Assembly (NCBI GenBank): GCA_964526035.1
Contig: CAZGKE010000087.1
Coordinates: 1 to 14,429, forward strand
Source: DAOMOD01 sp964526035
Lineage (GTDB): Bacteria; Pseudomonadota; Gammaproteobacteria; Xanthomonadales; BPKI01
Direction of reading: 5' to 3'
Length of the DNA stretch: 14,429 nt
The stretch's first letter is position 1. Each line of letters begins with the position of its first letter. The notes below the pieces were generated by a model. The model made no database searches, was not told the origin of the DNA, and saw nothing but the letters and a program-made list of their open reading frames with translations. Of the stretch, positions 14,248-14,429 are shown piece by piece. The translations under genes were made by a program, and so were the position numbers.

Positions 14248-14348
14248 GTCCGCAAAGTACGCAAAGAACGCAAGTCAGGGCCAGAGTAGGAGTATTTGCC
14301 CTCTTTGTGTCCTTTGCGCACTTTGCGTCCATTGCGTCCTTTGCGGAC
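14248..14348. repeat. inverted-repeat element made of 9-base CGCAAAG-type units
   Basis: The left arm begins GTC then CGCAAAGTA, CGCAAAGAA, CGCAAGTCA (14248-14277). The right arm, read on the minus strand from 14348, begins GTC then CGCAAAGGA, CGCAATGGA, CGCAAAGTG, CGCAAAGGA, CACAAAGAG (down to about 14301). The outer ends GTCCGCAAAG are exactly complementary. The arms are separated by about 25 unrelated bases, and the right arm has more units than the left. No coding frame of note crosses it. It looks like a small palindromic intergenic element; similar 9-base phased repeats occur between genes in other bacteria, as far as I recall. Mobility is unproven. Confidence 0.6.
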
Positions 14349-14429
14349 CCATGCTTTCTAGTGTGGTGTTCCGTAATTAGGTTGCCGAAATCGCGCTGCG
14401 GATTCGGCTCCGAGACAAGGCGCGAGGAG
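14349..14429. other. unassigned right-edge sequence with a weak stem
   Basis: No gene start or terminator is evident in these 81 bases. CCGAAATC (14385-14392) can pair with GATTCGG (14401-14407) with one bulged A. The last bases end in GGCGCGAGGAG, which could be a ribosome site for a gene starting beyond the edge, but this cannot be tested here. Confidence 0.2.

Overview
The window is a GC-rich chromosomal segment from a proteobacterium, most likely a gammaproteobacterium of the Lysobacterales (Xanthomonadales). The main reason is the housekeeping block at 5916-14114: rpsB-tsf on the plus strand, divergent from map-glnD-dapD-yffB-dapE on the minus strand. From memory this is the order found in Xanthomonas and its relatives, and the DapE sequence also resembles the Xanthomonas enzyme. 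The ECF sigma factor plus Ser/Thr kinase pair is likewise common in that order. The genus cannot be fixed from the sequence alone.

Region 1 (1-2475): the tail of a possible upstream gene, then a membrane-anchored or exported penicillin-acylase-family Ntn hydrolase. Region 2 (2476-5932): a 191-base intergenic stretch with a candidate promoter, then a two-gene operon with an ATGA overlap. It encodes an ECF-type sigma factor that lacks the usual acidic residues of region 2.2, and a membrane-spanning Ser/Thr kinase with a large TPR-rich, probably periplasmic, domain. No anti-sigma factor is visible, so the pair looks like a phosphorylation-controlled sigma factor system. This is the most interesting biology in the window.

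Region 3 (5916-11885, all minus strand): map (N-terminal Met removal), glnD (nitrogen sensing by PII uridylylation), dapD and dapE (two steps of the succinylase branch of lysine/diaminopimelate synthesis), and between the dap genes a small thioredoxin-fold ArsC/YffB-like protein. The genes are tightly packed and probably form one or two transcripts. The last one, dapE, runs tail to tail into the kinase gene and their ends overlap by 17 bases.

Region 4 (11886-14175): a divergent control region with a candidate rpsB promoter and a long structured leader, then rpsB, an intercistronic GC hairpin, tsf and a strong intrinsic terminator. Ribosomal protein S2 here carries a tail of roughly 90 residues: a Lys/Pro/Ala-rich segment followed by an Ala/Lys/Glu/Asp segment, which makes it much longer than the usual form. 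Region 5 (14176-14429) has no recognisable gene. It holds an imperfect inverted-repeat element built from 9-base CGCAAAG-type units, and unassigned sequence up to the window edge. No tRNA, rRNA, CRISPR array, transposase or phage gene was seen.
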